From: Kushneria marisflavi
Lineage (GTDB): Bacteria > Pseudomonadota > Gammaproteobacteria > Pseudomonadales > Halomonadaceae
Direction of reading: 5' to 3'
Assembly: GCF_002157205.1 (NCBI RefSeq)
Contig: NZ_CP021358.1
Location: 682,001-746,000 of the forward strand
Length of the DNA stretch: 64,000 nt
Shown: piece after piece, positions 47,455 to 57,445 of the stretch
Layout of the letters: the number at the start of each line of letters is the position of its first letter
Position numbering within the stretch: position 1 is the first letter of the stretch
Notes under the pieces: generated by a model
Told to the model about the DNA's origin: nothing
What the model saw: only the letters and a program-made list of their open reading frames with translations
Databases searched by the model: none
Program-made: the position numbers and the translations under genes

Positions 47455-49430
47455 AAGCCTTTTTCGCCCGCCATGGTGACCTGCTACTGACCCTGTGTGC
47501 CCTTCCCTGCGTCGCAGCAGGGTGGTGGCTGACGCCGCCCGTGGAGCATCTGCTGCTGGCACTGGTCGGCATGGTCACCCTCTCAAGACTTGGGATGAAT
47601 GTGACCCGCCGTTGGCGGCCGTATCGTCTCAGGCCTTTTGCGATCATGATCACGGGTATCACCCTGATACCATTATTGGCACTTCTGGCTTCATTTTTAC
47701 TGCCGGATGCCGCCGTGAATTATGCCCAATGGTCACTGATTTTCGATCACTGGCCCGAGCAGGCACCCTTTTATTCGATTCGTCCGTCCATTCTGATGAC
47801 GGTCGCGCTGGTGCTTTTACTGGTTCTGCCACTGTTCTCATCGCGCCCGGGAGAGATCGGCCCCATCGGCCTCGCCATGGCCACCATGCTGACAGCAACA
47901 CACCTCATCGAGCAGCACGGGTTCATCTCGCTTCATGAGGTCTCACTGTCAACGCCTACCCTGCTGGCCATTGTTCTTTTACTGGCCGCTGAATTCGTGA
48001 CCCAGTGGCCAAAGCGACGCCTGGCCACCGTTGGCATTGCCCTGGCCGCCTCCATGACGGTTTTACTGATACTGCTGGTACTCTGGCACTATCACAACAG
48101 CCAGAATATTCGCGATGTCAATCAGGTGGCCCGCACCCGCGTTGACGCGCTCAGCGAGAGACTGGGTCAGGAGATCAGCGTCAGCGACCAGGCCATGCAG
48201 CGCTTTGCCATTAGTTGGGACTCTGCCGGAAGCCTGCCATCCAGTCGTGCATGGACGCACCGAGCCAAACACCTTGTTGAACATTTCGACTATATGCGAA
48301 CCATTGCCTATATCGATCGGCAAGGACCTCGTATCCGGCACGCCTATCCGCTGCAGAACAATCAGCCCCTGCTCGGCCATCACGTACTCTCCAGTGATGA
48401 TGACATCGCTCTGCCCGATGCCCTGCAGGGGAATGCCAGTGCGACCGGCATGGTCAGTCTGACCAACGGCGGGCGTGGCGTGATCTTCTATCAACCCATC
48501 CACGACCTTGACACAGCCGCCATTAACGGCGCGGCGGGCTTCGTGATCGATCCGGCACGCCTGTTTGCAACCATCGATGATGCGCAGGACAGCCAGAACT
48601 TTCGCATTAGGGTGATGCAGAATGGCACGACGTTGTACAGCTCCAATACTCGTGAAGCCCTGAGCATGCTCGAGCACTGCAATATTCTTCGGCTGGGCCA
48701 GAGCAACTTCACGATCTGCGCCGAGGCCAGCTATGCCAGGCTGTTTGATGAGCGCTCAAAACTGCCGGCCGTTGTATTGATCACCGGGCTGGTCTTTACC
48801 TGGATGATTTATCTGTTGATGTACTTTCATCACCGCCTGCGCCAGCGCCATAACGGGGTCAAGGATGCCAACTATCGCCTGAGAGGCGAGGTGGAAAAGC
48901 GCATTGCCCTGCAGCAGGAGGTGGAATGGCTGGCGCAGCATGATGAGCTGACAAAGGTGCCCAATCGGCGCTATTTCAGCCAGTGGGTCGAGAAACTCGA
49001 TGCCAGCCGGACCCGGACGATCATCGTGATCGATATTGACCACTTCAAGAAGATCAATGATCTGCTGGGACATCCAACGGGGGATCACTACCTGCAGCGC
49101 GTCGCTCACTGTCTGCAGGATATCGTCACCCGCCATGGCGGACTGCTGGCCCGTTTTGGTGGAGAGGAGTTCATTGCCTGTCTGCCCGACATCTCACCGG
49201 AAAAGGCTGCCGAGGTGGGCGAGCAGCTACGTCGCGGTGTCGAAGCGCTAAACCTGACAAGACACGATGGCCACACCATTGTCACCATCAGCCTCGGACT
49301 GATTACGACACGCCGCGCCAGCGATAACCTGCCGGACCTGATTCAGGCCGCCGATCAGGCGCTTTACCGGGCCAAACTGGCAGGACGCAATCGCGTTGAA
49401 CTGGCGGGCATGCTGGATACAAGCGCCTGA
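47451..49430 (+). CDS. Membrane diguanylate cyclase with extracytoplasmic sensor
   Basis: 659 aa. Several N-terminal membrane helices (about 1-210, MASE-like) are followed by a ~200-residue extracytoplasmic region of CHASE-like character (about 220-430). Another helix (about 445-465), a short coiled coil and a GGDEF domain complete it. The active-site loop is RFGGEEF and the metal/GTP region DIDHFKKINDLLGHPTGD is intact, so it should make c-di-GMP. The RxxD inhibitory site normally just upstream of GGEEF is not present. It starts inside the last codons of mltF. Confidence 0.9.
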   Translation: MKAFFARHGDLLLTLCALPCVAAGWWLTPPVEHLLLALVGMVTLSRLGMNVTRRWRPYRLRPFAIMITGITLIPLLALLASFLLPDAAVNYAQWSLIFDHWPEQAPFYSIRPSILMTVALVLLLVLPLFSSRPGEIGPIGLAMATMLTATHLIEQHGFISLHEVSLSTPTLLAIVLLLAAEFVTQWPKRRLATVGIALAASMTVLLILLVLWHYHNSQNIRDVNQVARTRVDALSERLGQEISVSDQAMQRFAISWDSAGSLPSSRAWTHRAKHLVEHFDYMRTIAYIDRQGPRIRHAYPLQNNQPLLGHHVLSSDDDIALPDALQGNASATGMVSLTNGGRGVIFYQPIHDLDTAAINGAAGFVIDPARLFATIDDAQDSQNFRIRVMQNGTTLYSSNTREALSMLEHCNILRLGQSNFTICAEASYARLFDERSKLPAVVLITGLVFTWMIYLLMYFHHRLRQRHNGVKDANYRLRGEVEKRIALQQEVEWLAQHDELTKVPNRRYFSQWVEKLDASRTRTIIVIDIDHFKKINDLLGHPTGDHYLQRVAHCLQDIVTRHGGLLARFGGEEFIACLPDISPEKAAEVGEQLRRGVEALNLTRHDGHTIVTISLGLITTRRASDNLPDLIQAADQALYRAKLAGRNRVELAGMLDTSA

Positions 49431-49434
49431 CCCT

Positions 49435-49974
<540 letters not shown>

Positions 49975-50007
49975 TCAGTCGACATTCGACTGCCCCGGGC
50001 CTCACTA

Positions 50008-51075
50008 TCAGGCCGCGCTGTCGGCTTTCAGAGACGCCATATCGATCACGAAACGATAGCGGACATCGCCCTTTTGCATGCGATCCCAGGCCTCGTTGAT
50101 CTGATCGATGTTGATCATCTCGACATCACAGGTGATGCCATGTTCGGCGCAAAAATCCAGCACTTCCTGGGTTTCGGGCATGCCGCCGATGAGCGAGCCT
50201 GCCAGCACCCGGCGACGGAAGACCAGATTGGCACCGCTGACAGCCGGATCCAGCGGCTCGAGCAGGCCGACCAGGATATGAGTGCCGTCCGGCTTGAGGG
50301 CATTGAGATAGGGGTTGATGTCGTGCTGTACCGGAACGGTATCGAGCATGAAATCGAAGGTTTCGGTCACGGCCGCCATCTGCGCTTCATCGGTGGAGAC
50401 CACCACATGATCAGCGCCCTGCTTTTTCGCTTCGGCCACCTTGGATTCGGATCGGGTAAAGAGCGTTACCTCGGCCCCCATGGCGCTGGCCAGCTTGACG
50501 CCCATATGGCCCAGACCACCCATGCCAATAATCCCGACCTTGTCGCCCGGCTTGACACCGTAATGCTTGAGCGGGGAATAGGTAGTGATTCCGGCACACA
50601 GGATCGGCGCGGCGGATTTGAGATCGAGACCGTCCGGCATGCGTACCACGAATCGGTCACTGACCACGACAGAGTCGGAGTAGCCGCCCTGGGTCAGGGT
50701 GTTGTCGTGGCGGTCGGGACTGCCGTAGGTCATGGTGAACCCTTCGGCGCAGTACTGCTCGAGACCGCTGTTGCAGGAATTGCACTGACGGCAGGAATCC
50801 ACCATACAGCCAACGCCCACAATATCGCCTGCCTTGAAATTTGTTACGTCATTGCCCACGGCGGTCACACGACCCACGATTTCATGCCCCGGAACGACCG
50901 GATAGGTCGCCATGCCCCAGTCATCGCGGGCGAAGTGAAGATCGCTATGGCAGACACCGCAGTAGAGAATCTCGATGGAAACATCATCAGCGCGCGGCGT
51001 GCGACGCTCGAAGTTCCAGAGTGCAAGCGGGGTTTCAGCACTATGGGCAGCGTAGCCCCTGGCGGGTGTCGACAT
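50008..51075 (-). CDS. Zinc-dependent NAD(P)-linked alcohol/aldehyde dehydrogenase (YahK/CAD type)
   Basis: 355 aa from ATG 51075, with AGGAG about eight bases upstream. Medium-chain dehydrogenase with catalytic zinc ligands in CGVCHSD and GHE, structural zinc cysteines CRQCNSCNSGLEQYC and the dinucleotide motif GMGGLGHMGVK. The sequence follows the cinnamyl-alcohol-dehydrogenase-like branch (YahK, Ahr), which reduces a range of aldehydes with NADPH. Divergent from an AraC-type regulator that probably controls it, so aldehyde detoxification is a reasonable guess. Not PQQ-dependent. Confidence 0.9.
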   Translation of the reverse strand: MSTPARGYAAHSAETPLALWNFERRTPRADDVSIEILYCGVCHSDLHFARDDWGMATYPVVPGHEIVGRVTAVGNDVTNFKAGDIVGVGCMVDSCRQCNSCNSGLEQYCAEGFTMTYGSPDRHDNTLTQGGYSDSVVVSDRFVVRMPDGLDLKSAAPILCAGITTYSPLKHYGVKPGDKVGIIGMGGLGHMGVKLASAMGAEVTLFTRSESKVAEAKKQGADHVVVSTDEAQMAAVTETFDFMLDTVPVQHDINPYLNALKPDGTHILVGLLEPLDPAVSGANLVFRRRVLAGSLIGGMPETQEVLDFCAEHGITCDVEMINIDQINEAWDRMQKGDVRYRFVIDMASLKADSAA

Positions 51076-51180
51076 AATCTTTCTCCTGCGTATCAAAACC
51101 GGACATCCGCATTCAGGCGGATATCCTAGAGTGATTCCAGTGTGGTATCGAAATCCGTCCTGCACCATACACGGTTCTGC

Positions 51181-51210
51181 TTGTCACTTGCCTATTTCTG
51201 CAAAAATAAT
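51181..51210 (+). promoter_or_regulatory. Candidate promoter of the araC-type gene
   Basis: TTGTCA (51181-51186), an 18-nt spacer and AATAAT (51205-51210), in a conspicuously AT-rich part of the 227-bp region between the divergent dehydrogenase and regulator genes. The same stretch probably holds the regulator's binding sites. Confidence 0.4.
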
Positions 51211-51302
51211 TGTTATAAGATATCATTTACGCGATTTTCATGCATAATCCTGACATCTTCTGTAGCCAATGAATACTTGCCCCGAATTACGGATGTCCCG
51301 TC

Positions 51303-52226
51303 ATGACCGATACCCTGCCCAATCTGTCACATGCACCTGCCACCGACGCTCTTCAGCAGCGCATGTGCGAGCTGATGACGCCCCTGATCGACCGGGACGG
51401 CTATATCCCGACGAACCTGGAAGGCGTACGACTCATGGCCCTTCATGGTAGCCATCCGCGCACGCCGCTGGTCTACGAGCCGGGGCTTTTCATCATCGCT
51501 CAGGGGGAAAAGACCGGATATCTGGGAGAGCGCACGATCCACTATGGCGCCGGTCACTATCTGGTTCAGGCCATGCCGGTGCCCTTTGAATGTGAAACCC
51601 GGGCCACGCCGCAGGCGCCCATGCTGGGTGTGTCCATCAGCATCGACATGATCATGCTGGGAGAACTGAGCCAGGTCGTACCGAAAGCGCCAAATACGAT
51701 CTCGACGCCCAAGCCCATGGCGGCCGTGGATCTGACCTCCTCCATGGGGCAAGGCGTGGTGCATCTGCTGGAGTGTCTGCATGATGAGGTCATGTGCCGC
51801 GCACTGGGGCGACAGCGTATTCGTGAAGTACTGTTTGAAGCGCTCAGGGGGCCGCAGGGAGAGTCATTACGCCAGCTTCTACAGCAACACACCCAGTATG
51901 GGCGTATCGGTCTTGCGCTTGAGGCCCTGCATCGTGACTACGCGCATCCGCTGTCCGTCGAGACGCTGGCCGAAAAGGTCAACATGAGCCCCTCGGCCTT
52001 TCATCATCACTTCAAGCGATTTACGCACCTCTCTCCGCTGCAATACCAAAAGCGCATCAGGCTTTTAAAAGCGCGTGCCATGATTGCCGCCAGAACCCAT
52101 AACGTCAGCAGTGCCGCCAGCGCCGTGGGCTATCAGAGTGCGTCCCAGTTCAGCCGGGAGTACAAGCGCTATTTCGGCAATCAGCCGGTAGGCGATCAGC
52201 GCCTTGAGTCTCGCGAAGTCGGCTGA
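51303..52226 (+). CDS. AraC-family transcriptional regulator
   Basis: 307 aa. N-terminal cupin-type AraC_N domain (YIPTNLEGVRLMALHG, PLVYEPGLFIIAQG) and a C-terminal double helix-turn-helix (about 200-300) with LSVETLAEKVNMSPSAFHHHFKRFT and SAASAVGYQSASQFSREYKRYFG. The N-terminal type is that of YqhC and similar regulators, usually found beside the oxidoreductase gene they activate. The 3' end overlaps the convergent DUF3817 gene by 31 bp. Confidence 0.9.
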   Translation: MTDTLPNLSHAPATDALQQRMCELMTPLIDRDGYIPTNLEGVRLMALHGSHPRTPLVYEPGLFIIAQGEKTGYLGERTIHYGAGHYLVQAMPVPFECETRATPQAPMLGVSISIDMIMLGELSQVVPKAPNTISTPKPMAAVDLTSSMGQGVVHLLECLHDEVMCRALGRQRIREVLFEALRGPQGESLRQLLQQHTQYGRIGLALEALHRDYAHPLSVETLAEKVNMSPSAFHHHFKRFTHLSPLQYQKRIRLLKARAMIAARTHNVSSAASAVGYQSASQFSREYKRYFGNQPVGDQRLESREVG

Positions 52227-52567
52227 TCGATCGACTGGTCGTTGATCATTCCAACCAGTTCGGTTTCCTTGCGGCGCATGAAGGGCGCATTGATGAAGGC
52301 TCCGAAGGGAATAAAGGCGGCCAGGATCATGCGGGCAATATCCATGCCGCTCCAGCCGCCCATGGACACTACTCGAAAGACCACCGACAGGTAGAGCAAA
52401 AAGGCCACCCCATGGATCGGCCCCATGATGGAGACCGCCAGCGGAATACCGGCCACGTGCTTGAGCGGCACGGCCACTACCAGCAGCAGTAAAAGGGTTG
52501 TCCCCTCCAGAATCGACACCAGTCTCAGGCGCTTCATTCGGGTATGGATCAGCTCGGGTGTGTTCAA
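52196..52567 (-). CDS. DUF3817 integral membrane protein
   Basis: 123 aa from TTG 52567; ATG 52537 is ten codons further in and would also keep the domain. Three hydrophobic segments with the family pattern: RLVSILEGTTLLLLLVVAVPLK, MGPIHGVAFLLYL and MDIARMILAAFIPFGAF. Function of the family is unknown. Overlaps the end of the araC-type gene on the other strand by 31 bp. Confidence 0.8.
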   Translation of the reverse strand: MNTPELIHTRMKRLRLVSILEGTTLLLLLVVAVPLKHVAGIPLAVSIMGPIHGVAFLLYLSVVFRVVSMGGWSGMDIARMILAAFIPFGAFINAPFMRRKETELVGMINDQSIDQPTSRDSRR

Positions 52568-52717
52568 TGGAGACTCTCTTGAATCGGTGCGCGTTGAGAA
52601 GGGGTCATGCCAATACTGTAATGAACCGACCCTGCATTGCGCTACCCAAAACCCGAGGGGTGCGCGCAAAAGACCCGGCCATTATGGTGGCGATCTGTTT
52701 TAGCAGCGTCGACACCC

Positions 52718-53266
52718 TCAATGGTGGATATCTCGATCCAGACCGTAGACCGCATGGTCATGCACCACGCCATTGACGCTCTCGGCGCGCGTAATCACAC
52801 CCTCGAGCCGCGCCCCAAGCCGCTCGCAAACCGCCCGGCTTCGAGTATTGCCGGTCGCCGCCGAGATCTGCACCTTCTGCAGGTCGTAATGCTTAAACGC
52901 CAATTGCGTCATGGCCTGACAGGCCTGCGTCATCAGCCCGCGACCCTGCCAGCGTGCTCCAAGCCAGTACCCCAGACTGGCTCGACCGGTCGCCGGCATG
53001 ATCTCGTTAAAGCTCACCAGACCGATCAAGCGAACGCATTCCTGATGGACATGAAGCCCGCAGATCAGCCGCTTGCCCTCGGCGTGATCATGCAGCGACC
53101 GGCGAATGAACTCACCACTATCGGCCGGCGATGCCGTATGGGCCACCCAGCCAAGCCATGGGCTTAAATGGGTACGATTGTCATCCACCAGACGATAAAG
53201 TTCCGGCGCCATACCGGGGTGAAGCAGCGAAAGGGAAAGCGTCTCGTTGATCGAATGAAAAAACAT
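52718..53266 (-). CDS. RimJ/RimL-family N-acetyltransferase
   Basis: 182 aa GNAT protein. The acetyl-CoA loop region reads GYWLGARWQGRGLMTQA (Q/RxxGxG/A-like) near residue 98-114, with the C-terminal NTRSRAVCERLGARLEG typical of the RimL branch (ribosomal-protein serine acetylation) and relatives. The true substrate cannot be told. It lies 81 bases after the acvB-like gene on the same strand. Confidence 0.85.
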   Translation of the reverse strand: MFFHSINETLSLSLLHPGMAPELYRLVDDNRTHLSPWLGWVAHTASPADSGEFIRRSLHDHAEGKRLICGLHVHQECVRLIGLVSFNEIMPATGRASLGYWLGARWQGRGLMTQACQAMTQLAFKHYDLQKVQISAATGNTRSRAVCERLGARLEGVITRAESVNGVVHDHAVYGLDRDIHH

Positions 53267-53347
53267 GTTGGGCCCTTTCAGCGCGGTACATATCTTTGGT
53301 GACGTTGAACCCCACTATATTTGACATCACGAATAAATACATCTGGA

Positions 53348-54637
53348 TCACCTGGCCGTCTCCCGCTGATCGATCTGAGCCATCATGATCTGCGCCAGGT
53401 GCGCATAGTTCTGATCAAAATGGTGTCCACCCGGCAGCTGGATTCTTGTGCCTTTCATCTCAGGCTGCAGGCAGCCACTGTCAGGAGCCTCCTCACTGCC
53501 ATAGAGGCATACCAGCTTGTCAGCCGGCACACGAGCCACTTCAGGGCCGGTCTGCGTTTCGCCATTGCTCTTGCCCAGCCATCCGCTCACGGCAATCTCG
53601 AAATCAGCCGTTTTTGAAAAGGCCAGCAGTATCATGGCCGATACGGACTGCTGATCCTGCGCGGAGAGTCGGTTATAAAGCGCCGGAAGGATGTCAGCGC
53701 CAAAGGAGTAGCCCGCCAGCACGAAGTGCTCTGCCCCCCACTTCTGTCGATATGTCGCCATCAGCGCGCCCAGATCAGCTGCGCTCTGTTCGGGACTTCG
53801 ATGCTGCCAGAAGGCCTTGAGCGTATCGACGCCCACCACCGGATAGCCATGTGCCGCCATGTACTCACCGGAAACCTGATCAAGATCACGCCAGCCGCCG
53901 TCTCCCGAGTAATAAAGGGTGACCGTCTTCGAATGTGTCTGATCGCCCTGCCCCGGCAACGGTATGGTGGGAAGCGTACTACCGCTGCCCTTGAGCAGTG
54001 CCGCCAATCGTTGCGCGGCCAGGGTGGTACTGGCAGCGCCGTAATCACCGATGGTGGTATGCACCTCAATCCCCTCTACACCACGCACAAATCGTCCGGT
54101 CGCATCATCGGGATCATTGTTCCAGACGATGTCCCACTTTCCATGGTGGCCGCTGGTGGGCAACGGCGTGCGACAGTCCAGCGCTGCCACTCTGAAGCCG
54201 GCAGACAGGGCATGCGCCTGATCGATGTTCTGATCGGCCAGCCAGCGCCAGGCCAGCGCCCCGCCGCGACCCAGCCCCACCACCAGATCAATACGATCTT
54301 CCAGTGATTTCCGGGCCTGCATCAAACGCGCCTGCTGCGTGTTGCAGTCGTCACCATCATCCAGCATAAACTGCACCAGCTCGGCACCGGTCTGTTCAGA
54401 CAGCGCCAGCAGCGCATTGTCATCAAAATGCTGATCCGGCGTAGCCGCAATCACGATGTGGGCCTCGGGCCGCCCGCCCGGATGGGCCGTTGTCAGCGTC
54501 TCATTGGCATCAACCCGTGTCGTCGTCACGCCCGGCTCAGGCGGTCTTTGCCACCACCAGTAGAGACCGCCCAGAGCGGCAAGAACCAGTACGCCCGCCG
54601 CGATGCGGCGCCACACTCTGATGTTTCCCTTTGCCAT
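53348..54637 (-). CDS. acvB: AcvB/VirJ-type aminoacyl-phosphatidylglycerol hydrolase
   Basis: 429 aa from ATG 54637, two bases after the mprF stop. One N-terminal membrane anchor (about 11-30), then two VirJ-like halves as in the longer AcvB. The C-terminal half is an alpha/beta hydrolase with nucleophile GYSFGAD and the late GGHHFD histidine. Two disulfide-type cysteines appear near the end (LVCLYG, SGCLQ). AcvB of Agrobacterium hydrolyses lysyl-phosphatidylglycerol in the periplasm and is encoded beside its synthase; the tight link with mprF here fits the same role. The amino acid removed is unknown. Confidence 0.85.
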   Translation of the reverse strand: MAKGNIRVWRRIAAGVLVLAALGGLYWWWQRPPEPGVTTTRVDANETLTTAHPGGRPEAHIVIAATPDQHFDDNALLALSEQTGAELVQFMLDDGDDCNTQQARLMQARKSLEDRIDLVVGLGRGGALAWRWLADQNIDQAHALSAGFRVAALDCRTPLPTSGHHGKWDIVWNNDPDDATGRFVRGVEGIEVHTTIGDYGAASTTLAAQRLAALLKGSGSTLPTIPLPGQGDQTHSKTVTLYYSGDGGWRDLDQVSGEYMAAHGYPVVGVDTLKAFWQHRSPEQSAADLGALMATYRQKWGAEHFVLAGYSFGADILPALYNRLSAQDQQSVSAMILLAFSKTADFEIAVSGWLGKSNGETQTGPEVARVPADKLVCLYGSEEAPDSGCLQPEMKGTRIQLPGGHHFDQNYAHLAQIMMAQIDQRETAR

Positions 54638-54639
54638 GA

Positions 54640-57282
54640 TCAACGCCTCACCAGTCCGGTATAGCCGCCTGCAATCAGCGCTGCGGTGTCCTTGAGCGCC
54701 ACCAGCGGGTCCAGCCCTGCCGGTACCGCCATGTAGCGCGGCTCCCAGCACGGATCAAACTTGTCCTTGAATCGCTTGAGCCCCTGAAAGTTGTAGAAAT
54801 GCTCTCCGTAGCGGTAAACCACTGCCCCCAACCGCTGAGCCAATGGCGCGCCGGCTCGCGGCTGCATACCGGCCATGGGCACCATGCCGAGGCTGAACAC
54901 TTCAAGCCCGCTGGCCTGATAGTGCAGAATCAGCGCAATCATCAAAAACTCCATGGCAAGCTTTGGTGCCTGATCCCCGGCCCGCATCAGATCAATCCCG
55001 GCCTCTCGTCCCCGATCCGTTTCCAGCAGATTGGCAAAGGCCACCGGCTCGTCGTTGTATCGCACCAGCGCCACAGGAAAATGCGCCAGATACGAAGACG
55101 TAAAGCGCCCCAGCGAGAAGCTTTTTTCTCGGGCACTCTTGGCCAGCCGCCAGGCATCGGAGATGGCCTCAAGCTTGTCCAGTGGCGCCTCCCCCGGAGC
55201 AAGAAATTCAACCGACATTCCATCGCGCTGCCCGCGATTCCAGGTGTAGCGCAGCGACTTGTGCTGCTTGCTGTCCAGGTTGAAGGTACGCAGATCGACA
55301 CGCGCCTCTTCACCCAGCTTGACCGCGCTCAGGCCGATATCCATGTAGCTGTGCAGGTTTTCTGCCCGTACCTGATAAAACACCGGACGGGCGTGGTGAC
55401 GATCACAGAGATCACGAAAGCGCCAGATCATCTCGGCACGCTCACCGGCCGGCCCGACCGGGTCAAAAAGCGCCACCATGCTGCGCCCATGGCGGGCATA
55501 CATGATGAAAGCGCTCTGCGTGTCGTTGAATAAAAATGCCTTGTCGCCGGTCATGGCCAGCCAGCCTTCGGGATGGCTGCCCTCGTTGATGATCGAGTCG
55601 GCCCGTTGTCGCGCGGCTTCATCGGGCAGGATAATGGCCCCGGGCTGGGTTCGGATCAGCCAGGCCAGCGCAATACCTGCCATTAAAAGCGCGCTGCCAA
55701 GCTCCGCCCGAAGCGCGCGCGGCACCTGGGCATCGAGGGCAAACTGCCACCAGAGCCGATTGCGATAGGGCACGTCCTGGTAGACGAAAAACATGATCCA
55801 GAGCGAGGCCAGCACGACACAAAGACAGGCCAGAAGATGAAAGGGAGACACCGGCATCTGCATCAGCCGGCTGGGTCGATAAAAGGCGCGCCGAAACACC
55901 AGCAGCAGCGCCGCCACGGCCAGCGCGATGCCGGCCTCCTCCCAGTCCAGCCCCTTGAGCAGCGACAGCACACTCGACAGCAGCAAAAGCCCAAGCGTCA
56001 GCGCCCAGGCCGCCGACAGTCGACGACGCAGCCCGTTGGCCAACAGCAGACACAGCACACCGATTAGGCTGGCGGCCAGATGGGAGGCATCGACCAGTCG
56101 ATGCGGCACCAGCTCGCCCAGTACTTCCAGCCGCGCACTGACGGCAGGCGTGACGCCTGAAAACAGCAGCACGACCCCGGTCAGAAAGACCAGCAGTGAC
56201 AGGGTTGGTGCCGCCATGCCCGAGGCCACATTCAATGCCGTGCGCGCGTGACGGGAGCGGCGTGCCTCGATCAACAAAAGTGCCAGACATCCCAGCAGCA
56301 GCGGCAGTACCACATAGATCAGCCGGTAAAGCACAAGCGCCGCCGTCAGCGGTGCCAGCCCCACATGATGGGAAAGCCCCGTCAGCATGATGGCCTCGAA
56401 AACGCCGACGCCTCCCGGCACATGGCTTAGTACGCCGCCGGCCAGGGCCAGCAGGTAAATGATGACAAAAGCAGGAAAGGCCGGCGCATGCGGCAGCAAT
56501 ACATAAAGCGTGGCGGCCGCCAGCGTGACATCCAGCAGCGTGATCAGACACTGCCACCCCGCCAGACGCAGGGTGGGAAGACGCATTCGCCATTGGCGCC
56601 AGCGCACATGGACAACCCAGGCGCCTGGCTCAACCTCGGCCCGACGCCACCAGAACACCATTACCAGATAACCAACAGCCACACCGCAGGCAATTAACAT
56701 CACTACAGGTAGCGGCAACGAGAGCAGACGCGCCGTGTGTGAGGGCGTCAATAGCACGGCCAGAGCCGCCAACAATGGCAAGGAACTCCCAAGGGCCAGG
56801 CTGGTGAAAGCCGACATCCGCATGATTTCGCGACCGCCGATGCCATGATTGCCATAAAGACGGCTTCTGACCGCCGCGCCCGACAGCATGGAAAGTCCGA
56901 CCGCATTGCCGATCGCCGGCGCACACAGCCCACCGGTCACCAGCATTCGCCGTGACAATGTCACCCCGGCGAACCGCGCAGCAGACCACTCGTAGCCCAC
57001 CAGCGACACAAAGCCAAGCAACGTGGTCAGAAGCGCCAGCGACACGGCCTGCACCGGCACGGCGACAATAGCGTCATGTAAAAGCGTCGGATTCATCCGG
57101 GCCAGCAGATGCCAGCAGGCCAGCAATGCCAGCACAAACAGCAGCAGAATCAGTCCTGCCTGCCAGCGATGGCGATGCCGTCGTAAAGGATCATGCCAGT
57201 GTCTACGGACAGGCTCTGACTCCAGACCCTTTTGCTGTTCACCTGCAACAGCGGCTTCCTGATTTCCACCCTTGACGCTCAA
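54640..57282 (-). CDS. mprF: Bifunctional aminoacyl-phosphatidylglycerol synthase/flippase MprF
   Basis: 880 aa. The N-terminal ~530 residues are polytopic, about 13-14 membrane helices, including the LSHVPGGVGVFEA flippase motif. The cytoplasmic C-terminal DUF2156 transferase domain has GDKAFLFNDTQSAFIMY, RPVFYQVRAENL and FKDKFDPCWEPRY. MprF transfers lysine or alanine from aminoacyl-tRNA to phosphatidylglycerol and flips the product, lowering the membrane's negative charge. The sequence alone does not tell Lys from Ala. Followed two bases later by the acvB-type hydrolase gene. Confidence 0.95.
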   Translation of the reverse strand: MSVKGGNQEAAVAGEQQKGLESEPVRRHWHDPLRRHRHRWQAGLILLLFVLALLACWHLLARMNPTLLHDAIVAVPVQAVSLALLTTLLGFVSLVGYEWSAARFAGVTLSRRMLVTGGLCAPAIGNAVGLSMLSGAAVRSRLYGNHGIGGREIMRMSAFTSLALGSSLPLLAALAVLLTPSHTARLLSLPLPVVMLIACGVAVGYLVMVFWWRRAEVEPGAWVVHVRWRQWRMRLPTLRLAGWQCLITLLDVTLAAATLYVLLPHAPAFPAFVIIYLLALAGGVLSHVPGGVGVFEAIMLTGLSHHVGLAPLTAALVLYRLIYVVLPLLLGCLALLLIEARRSRHARTALNVASGMAAPTLSLLVFLTGVVLLFSGVTPAVSARLEVLGELVPHRLVDASHLAASLIGVLCLLLANGLRRRLSAAWALTLGLLLLSSVLSLLKGLDWEEAGIALAVAALLLVFRRAFYRPSRLMQMPVSPFHLLACLCVVLASLWIMFFVYQDVPYRNRLWWQFALDAQVPRALRAELGSALLMAGIALAWLIRTQPGAIILPDEAARQRADSIINEGSHPEGWLAMTGDKAFLFNDTQSAFIMYARHGRSMVALFDPVGPAGERAEMIWRFRDLCDRHHARPVFYQVRAENLHSYMDIGLSAVKLGEEARVDLRTFNLDSKQHKSLRYTWNRGQRDGMSVEFLAPGEAPLDKLEAISDAWRLAKSAREKSFSLGRFTSSYLAHFPVALVRYNDEPVAFANLLETDRGREAGIDLMRAGDQAPKLAMEFLMIALILHYQASGLEVFSLGMVPMAGMQPRAGAPLAQRLGAVVYRYGEHFYNFQGLKRFKDKFDPCWEPRYMAVPAGLDPLVALKDTAALIAGGYTGLVRR

Positions 57283-57445
57283 GACGCACTCCTTTCACCA
57301 CCTGACCGGGGTTCAGAGAACGAAAAAAGCCATGGTCCATGCACTGCCGGCACATGTCTCTTGTCGAAGATGCTGAAGTAGACCTTAACAACGATGACAA
57401 GTTCTCATGTCATGAAAACTTCAATGCCGCAATGTCATAAGTTCA

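Noticed and set aside
55619..56593. 324-codon minus-strand frame inside mprF
   Set aside because: Ala/Gly/Arg-rich alternate frame of the mprF membrane region, typical of high-GC shadows.
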